Notes under the pieces: generated by a model | Databases searched by the model: none | Seen by the model: only the letters and a program-made list of their open reading frames with translations | What the model was told of the DNA's origin: nothing | Shown: positions 60,050 to 64,000 of the stretch, piece by piece | Layout of the letters: each line of letters opens with the position of its first letter | Position numbering within the stretch: the stretch's first letter is position 1 | From: Haloarcula rubra | GTDB taxonomy: Archaea; Halobacteriota; Halobacteria; Halobacteriales; Haloarculaceae | Assembly (NCBI RefSeq): GCF_019599465.1 | Contig: NZ_RKLR01000012.1 | Location: 33,332 to 97,331, forward strand | Direction of reading: 5' to 3' | DNA length: 64,000 nt | Translations under genes and position numbers: made by a program

Positions 60050-60658
60050 ATGAACGAAAACGTCGCGGAAACGAATTCGGCCTGTACCGGATGGGATAAC
60101 TCTTCGTGTGAGGGGACCGAATACTGTCCGCCGCGCTGTCCTCGCTTCGTCGACAAGGAAGGCGTCCCCCGAATCGCTCGTCGCTTCGAGCCAGCGGACT
60201 TCGACGCCGTCGTCGACATGTACGACGGCCTCGACAGCTACAGTCGAACGCAGGGAATTCCGCCAGCCACGCGGTCACAGATAAAAAAATGGATCTCGTC
60301 GCTCGTTGAGAACGGTTTGAATCTCGTGGTCGAAGACGACAGCCGAATCATCGGCCACGCTGCGGCCGTTCCCGCGTCTGCGTCCGCGCCCGAGCTCGTC
60401 ATCTTTCTCCATCAGTCCGCCAGAAACAGGGGTATCGGTTCGGAATTGCTCAAACATCTCATCGCACACGCCGACGACCAGGGCCGCGACGGACTAACGC
60501 TCAACGTCTCGTGTGGAAACAGCCGAGCGATTACCGTCTACGAGAATATCGGGTTCGACGAGATTGAGCGCACCAAGACCGACATCGAAATGGAACTGTC
60601 GATGGACGAACCTATCGTCGACCGCGTCCAACTGTTTCCCGCCCAGCGAGATGGGTAG
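60050..60658 (+). CDS. GNAT family acetyltransferase with Cys-rich N-terminal segment
   Basis: A 202-residue protein. Residues 45-190 are a GNAT domain with the acetyl-CoA loop SARNRGIGSELLKHLIAHAD and NVSCGNSRAITVYENIGFDE. Ahead of it is a short segment with C12, C20, C26 and C30 in SACTGWDNSSCEGTEYC and PPRCPRF, reading like a small metal- or Fe-S-binding element. That appendage is not part of the usual GNAT fold. In-frame ATGs at 60035 and 60050 are both possible. It lies 85 bases after the crotonase gene. Confidence 0.72.
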   Translation: MNENVAETNSACTGWDNSSCEGTEYCPPRCPRFVDKEGVPRIARRFEPADFDAVVDMYDGLDSYSRTQGIPPATRSQIKKWISSLVENGLNLVVEDDSRIIGHAAAVPASASAPELVIFLHQSARNRGIGSELLKHLIAHADDQGRDGLTLNVSCGNSRAITVYENIGFDEIERTKTDIEMELSMDEPIVDRVQLFPAQRDG

Positions 60659-60767
60659 CACAGGGATTCGACTATCCCGTCTCCCTGCCCGACGATCAAT
60701 AGGTCAGACCAACAGACGACCAGCACCACACGGTGGTTATATGAATGTTTGGCGAGAAAAGCGCCGT

Positions 60768-61169
60768 ATGTTCCGAGAGCTGATCGCATTAGACACACCG
60801 CTCCCGCAGGCCAACGCTCAGATTGCCGCAGTCGAGGACAGGGTTCAGTCTGGACAAGAGTTTGATGCATATCTCTTACACGTCTTCGGCGACAATCCAG
60901 AGGGCGCGTCAGTCGGTCAGGTCGAAGCGGTCCGGGAAGCAAAAGAGCGTCTCGAAGACCTCGGCGTTGATGTCGAGCTATTAGAGTCGAGCGGATCCCC
61001 AGCAGATGAGATACTCGTCTACGCCGAAGAGTACGACGTCGACCAGATTTGCGTCGGTGGACGAAAGCGAAGTCCCACCGGTAAAGCGCTGTTCGGGAGC
61101 GTTACCCAGGAAGTCATTCTCGGGACAAATCGACCCGTACTCGTCTGTGGCGGTGCGATGGAGGAGTAG
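60768..61169 (+). CDS. UspA-type universal stress protein
   Basis: A 133-residue stress protein starting MFRELIALDTPLPQAN and ending with the ATP loop VGGRKRSPTGKALFGS, then TNRPVLVCGG. A TATA-like element (GGTTATATG at 60733-60741) is about 30 bases before the ATG at 60768, so I use this start rather than the one at 60741. It is shorter than the two other UspA proteins in the window and lacks their central insertion. Role not specific. Confidence 0.72.
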   Translation: MFRELIALDTPLPQANAQIAAVEDRVQSGQEFDAYLLHVFGDNPEGASVGQVEAVREAKERLEDLGVDVELLESSGSPADEILVYAEEYDVDQICVGGRKRSPTGKALFGSVTQEVILGTNRPVLVCGGAMEE

Positions 61170-61189
61170 GACGCGTTCGATACCGGCTT

Positions 61190-61463
61190 TCCAGCGATAG
61201 AAGCGCGTGAGGACGCAAAAGAAGCGGAACGAGCCGTTGAAACTGCTGCAGAATGGATCCGCTTCACGGAGTTCCGATCGAGATCAAAGACCTCCTCGGA
61301 GTATAGAGGGGATTCAGCATGCGAAGGGTGCAAAACCACTTGAGAATGTCGTCGCCGTAATACTTCGATAGCGTCCAGTATTTAAAGAATGCCGGAGCGA
61401 TCGTTGTCGGAAAAACAAACATCACAGAATTTGGTCGTAAAAGACAAACTGATAATCTACCTT
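61190..61463 (+). pseudogene. Amidase (GatA-type) relic, multiply frameshifted
   Basis: Fragments of an amidase-signature protein can be read in successive frames. EAREDAKEAERAVETAAEW at about 61199-61255 is followed by LHGVPIEIKDLLGV (61261-61302), then a stop. AKGAKPLENVVAVILR follows in another frame (about 61319-61370), then KNAGAIVVGKTNITEFG with RKRQTDNL (about 61385-61460). LHGVPIxIKDL and KNAGAIVVGKTNxxEFG are standard parts of the amidase N-terminal half. The Ser-Ser-Lys core and the rest are missing. The order and direction fit one gene that has suffered deletions and frameshifts. The following 237 bases up to the fdh gene hold nothing I recognise. Confidence 0.75.
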
Positions 61464-61700
61464 GATTCGTCGGAATTATTCTTGAGCCCTCCATTCGGTA
61501 TCACGTCCACAAGAGCGAATCACACGTGGTTTTGCTAGACAACATCAGTAGTTATGAATACATTTATTGGAATGTCATTAGCCCATAGTGCTGCTAAGTC
61601 TGGTCTATTGAAGGGTGAATCCGAAAACTGCTCGTGTCTGAGCTGAGGTTATCGTCCCGAATGGGATTTCAAACAATCTCACATTATCGACTTGCTGATC

Positions 61701-64000
61701 TCAGTCGTCGCCGGCCACGCTACCCGCTCCGGCATCGGGCGTCCGGAGGACGGCTTCGTCCGTCTCCGGGCCGAGCGGTTCCAGCCGGACGCTCGACACC
61801 TTGTACTCCGGAATCCCTGCCGTGGGGTCGAACGTCTCCCCGGTGAGTTTGTTCACCGCGCCGGCGGCGAAGTGCATCGGGATGAACAGCGTTCCCGGAC
61901 CGACGCGGTCGGTGACCTGTGCTTTGACGACGATGGACCCCCGGCGGGACTCTACCCGGACGTATTCGCCGTCGGCGACGCCCAACTGCTCGGCCGTGTC
62001 GGGGTGAATCTCCACGAAGCTCTCGCCGACGTGGCTCATCAGCCCTTCGACGCGCCGCGTAATCTGGCCCGTGTGCCAGTGATACAGCACGCGCCCCGAC
62101 GTCAGCGTCAACGGGAACTCCTCGTCCGGGACTTCACCGGGATGGCCGCCGTCCGCGGGAACGAACCTAGCCTTCCCGTCGTCGTGGTTGAAGTTCCCCT
62201 CCTCGTAGTCGTAGAGGTACGGCGTCCCTGCGTGGTCCTCGTCCCAGCAGGGCCACTGCAGCCCGTGTTCCTCGCCCGATTCGAGGCGCTCGTACGTGAC
62301 GCCGCCGTAGATGGGTGCCAGCGAGTTGATCTCGTCCATCACCTCGCGCGGGTGGTCGTAGTCCCAGTCGTAGCCCAGACGGTTCGCCAGCGCCTGCGTA
62401 ATCTCCCAGTCCTGCCGGGCCTCACCCGGCGGCTCCGCCGTCGGTCGCACCCGCTGGACCCGTCGCTCGGTGTTCGTGAACGTGCCGTGTTTCTCCGGCG
62501 AGGTGGCCGCCGGCAGAATCACGTCGGCGTGGTCGGCCGTCTCCGTCATGAAGATGTCCTGCACGACGAGGAACTCCAGGTCTTCGAGCGCCTCGGCGGC
62601 GTGCTGGATGTCCGGTTCCGACAACGCCGGGTTCTCCCCGACGACGTACATCCCGCGGAGGTTCCCCTCGTGGGCCTCGGCCAGCATCTCCGGCACTTTC
62701 AGCCCGGGTTCCTCGGGCGGGCGCTCGCCCCACACGTCGGCGAACTTCTCGCCCACCTCGTCGTCGGCCGGGTCCTGATACCCCGGGAGACTTCCGGGGA
62801 GAGTCCCCATGTCGCCCCCGCCGCCCTGTACGTTGTTCTGTCCCCGGAACGGCGAGAGTCCCGCACCGGGCTTGCCGAGTTGGCCGAGCAACAGCGCGAG
62901 GTCGGCCATCGCCAGCAGGTTCTCGGTGCCGTGGGACTGCTGGGTCATGCCCATCGCCCAGCCGAAGACGACGGTGTCGGCCTCGGCCAGCGTCTCGGCG
63001 GCCGACGCCAGCTCGTCCGGTGAGACGCCGGCCAACTCCTCGACTTTCTCCGGCGTGAACGCCTGCACCTTCTCCTTCAGGTCCTCGAAGTTCTTCGTGT
63101 TGCGTTCGATGAACTCCGTATCCTGTAAGTCGTGTTCGATGATGTAGCGCATCAGGCCGTTGAGCCACGCCACGTCGTACCCCGGATTGGTGCGGGTGTA
63201 CTGGTCGGCGTGTTCGGCGATGCCGACCTCCCGTGGGTCGAACACGACGAGGTCGGCCCCGTCGCGGACGTTCTGTTTGATGCGCGTCGCGAGCACTGGG
63301 TGCGATTCTGTCGTATTGGACCCGCTGATGAGATAGGCGTCGGCCTCGCCGACGTCCTCGTTGATGCGGTTGGTCATCGCCCCGTACCCCACGGTCTGCT
63401 GGAGCGCCGCCACCGTCGAGGAGTGACACAGGCGCGCGCAGTTGTCGATGTTCTTCGTGCCCAGCACCTGTCGGGCGAACTTCTGGACGAGGTACGCTTC
63501 TTCGTTGCTCCCTTTCGAGGAGGCGAGACAGCCGAGTGCGTCGATACCGTGTTCGTCCTGAATCTCGGTGAGGCGGTCGGCGACGTAGTCCAGCGCCTCG
63601 TCCCAACTCGCTGGCTCTAACTCGCCGTCGTCGTTCCGAATCAGCGGTTCGGTCACGCGCTTCTCGCTGTTGGCGAACTCGTGGCCGAACTTCCCTTTCA
63701 CGCAGGTGGAGAAGTTGTTGGCCGGCGCCGTATCGGGGTCGTCGACGGGGACGACGCCCAGCGACTCGCCGTCTTTGCCCCACATCTCAAACCGACACCC
63801 GACAGCACAGAACCCACAGGTCGTCTCCTGCTTGTCGATTTTCGAGAGGCGATAGTCGCTAACTTTGTTCGCTACGTCGAACAGACGGCCCTCGGGGAGC
63901 GTGTTCGCGGCGATGCCCTCCGCCGTGTGTTCGGCGGCGAGGAACGCCTCGTTACCGAACTGCTTGGCGAGGTCACCGGCGTTGCGTTTGGCCTTCGAGA
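61701..64000 (-). CDS. fdhF: Formate dehydrogenase alpha subunit-type molybdopterin oxidoreductase (runs off the right edge)
   Basis: The minus-strand frame is open from 64000 to the stop at 61701, about 765 residues, and continues beyond the window. An N-terminal [4Fe-4S] motif is visible: CGFCAVGCRFEMW, with further Cys in CVKGKFGHEF. The molybdopterin-binding segments include NCARLCHSSTVAALQQTVG, whose Cys takes the place of selenocysteine in Cys-type formate dehydrogenases. GSNTTESHPVLATRIKQ, DIFMTETADHADVILPAA and YHWHTGQITRRVEGL also match the family. The C-terminal domain ends with AKGQ-type binding replaced by VTDRVGPGTLFIPMHF. The DNA here is visibly GC-richer than the preceding 1 kb. 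It could also be a related molybdopterin oxidoreductase; formate dehydrogenase is most likely. Confidence 0.88.
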   Translation of the reverse strand, partial: SKAKRNAGDLAKQFGNEAFLAAEHTAEGIAANTLPEGRLFDVANKVSDYRLSKIDKQETTCGFCAVGCRFEMWGKDGESLGVVPVDDPDTAPANNFSTCVKGKFGHEFANSEKRVTEPLIRNDDGELEPASWDEALDYVADRLTEIQDEHGIDALGCLASSKGSNEEAYLVQKFARQVLGTKNIDNCARLCHSSTVAALQQTVGYGAMTNRINEDVGEADAYLISGSNTTESHPVLATRIKQNVRDGADLVVFDPREVGIAEHADQYTRTNPGYDVAWLNGLMRYIIEHDLQDTEFIERNTKNFEDLKEKVQAFTPEKVEELAGVSPDELASAAETLAEADTVVFGWAMGMTQQSHGTENLLAMADLALLLGQLGKPGAGLSPFRGQNNVQGGGGDMGTLPGSLPGYQDPADDEVGEKFADVWGERPPEEPGLKVPEMLAEAHEGNLRGMYVVGENPALSEPDIQHAAEALEDLEFLVVQDIFMTETADHADVILPAATSPEKHGTFTNTERRVQRVRPTAEPPGEARQDWEITQALANRLGYDWDYDHPREVMDEINSLAPIYGGVTYERLESGEEHGLQWPCWDEDHAGTPYLYDYEEGNFNHDDGKARFVPADGGHPGEVPDEEFPLTLTSGRVLYHWHTGQITRRVEGLMSHVGESFVEIHPDTAEQLGVADGEYVRVESRRGSIVVKAQVTDRVGPGTLFIPMHFAAGAVNKLTGETFDPTAGIPEYKVSSVRLEPLGPETDEAVLRTPDAGAGSVAGDD

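Noticed and set aside
61692..63023. Plus-strand frame of 443 codons opposite the formate dehydrogenase gene
   Set aside because: Arg/Val-rich shadow of the molybdoenzyme reading frame.
62422..63783. Minus-strand frame of 453 codons overlapping the formate dehydrogenase gene in another frame
   Set aside because: Extremely Arg/Gly-rich, no family pattern, while the alternative frame carries all cofactor motifs.
1..64000. CRISPR arrays, rRNA, tRNA and intact insertion sequences
   Set aside because: No regularly spaced repeats, no rRNA-like stretch and no transposase with DDE or HUH motifs were seen on either strand by reading.

Overview
The window reads as chromosome or megaplasmid of a halophilic archaeon (class Halobacteria). 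The proteins are strongly acidic. Secreted binding proteins carry twin-arginine lipoprotein signals. Many genes have a haloarchaeal TATA box centred 25-30 bases before the start codon, as expected of leaderless mRNAs. Archaeal or haloarchaeal families are present: an archaea-specific SMC-related protein, a HalOD1 domain protein, small CPxCG zinc proteins and UspA-type stress proteins. I recognise no rRNA or tRNA gene, CRISPR array or intact insertion sequence. The first and last genes run off the window.

Layout. 0-3.4 kb: the N-terminal part of an SMC-related ATPase, menA, a decayed stretch and a HalOD1 protein. 3.5-25 kb: a glucuronide/hexuronate region bracketed by two similar UspA genes. 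It holds MFS and BASS-type transporters, mannonate dehydratase (uxuA), an intracellular GH2 beta-glucuronidase, a four-gene sugar ABC importer, SDR fructuronate reductase (uxuB), glucuronate isomerase (uxaC) and an IclR regulator. A second set follows on the plus strand: semialdehyde dehydrogenase, DHDPS-family lyase, a second UxuA-like protein, uronate dehydrogenase and lactonase. Imported glucuronides would be cleaved in the cytoplasm. Glucuronate could then go through the isomerase route (UxaC-UxuB-UxuA to KDG) or an oxidative route (uronate dehydrogenase, lactonase, dehydration, then 2-oxoglutarate). No classical glucarate dehydratase is seen.

25.5-29.4 kb: an AT-richer block with a TRIC-type channel, folP, trpD and panB, followed by about 1 kb without a convincing gene. 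30.4-60 kb: a large CoA-linked acid catabolism region. It contains crotonases, 3-hydroxyacyl-CoA dehydrogenase, a gamma-carbonic-anhydrase/PaaY-like protein, an amidohydrolase plus metallo-beta-lactamase pair, a UbiD decarboxylase with a degenerate UbiD partner, a thiolase with an HMG-CoA-synthase-like/DUF35 fusion, a double-hotdog thioesterase, aldehyde dehydrogenase and acyl-CoA dehydrogenase. It also contains a phenylacetyl-CoA-epoxidase-type cluster (paaA, split paaD, paaB, paaC, lone PaaE-type ferredoxin), an aryl-CoA ligase, a type I CoA-transferase and a LIV-type ABC importer. The importer, CoA-transferase and ligase lie in one direction and look like an uptake-and-activation unit for an aromatic or other organic acid. 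60-64 kb: a GNAT protein, a UspA protein, a degraded amidase relic and the C-terminal part of a formate-dehydrogenase-type molybdoenzyme.

The most novel-looking items are the rearranged epoxidase, in which PaaC keeps a full set of di-iron ligands and both PaaD and PaaE are split or reduced. Next are the UbiD pair with one inactive-looking member, the thiolase with a Cys-less HMGCS-DUF35 fusion, and the second UxuA-like protein placed where a glucarate dehydratase would be expected.
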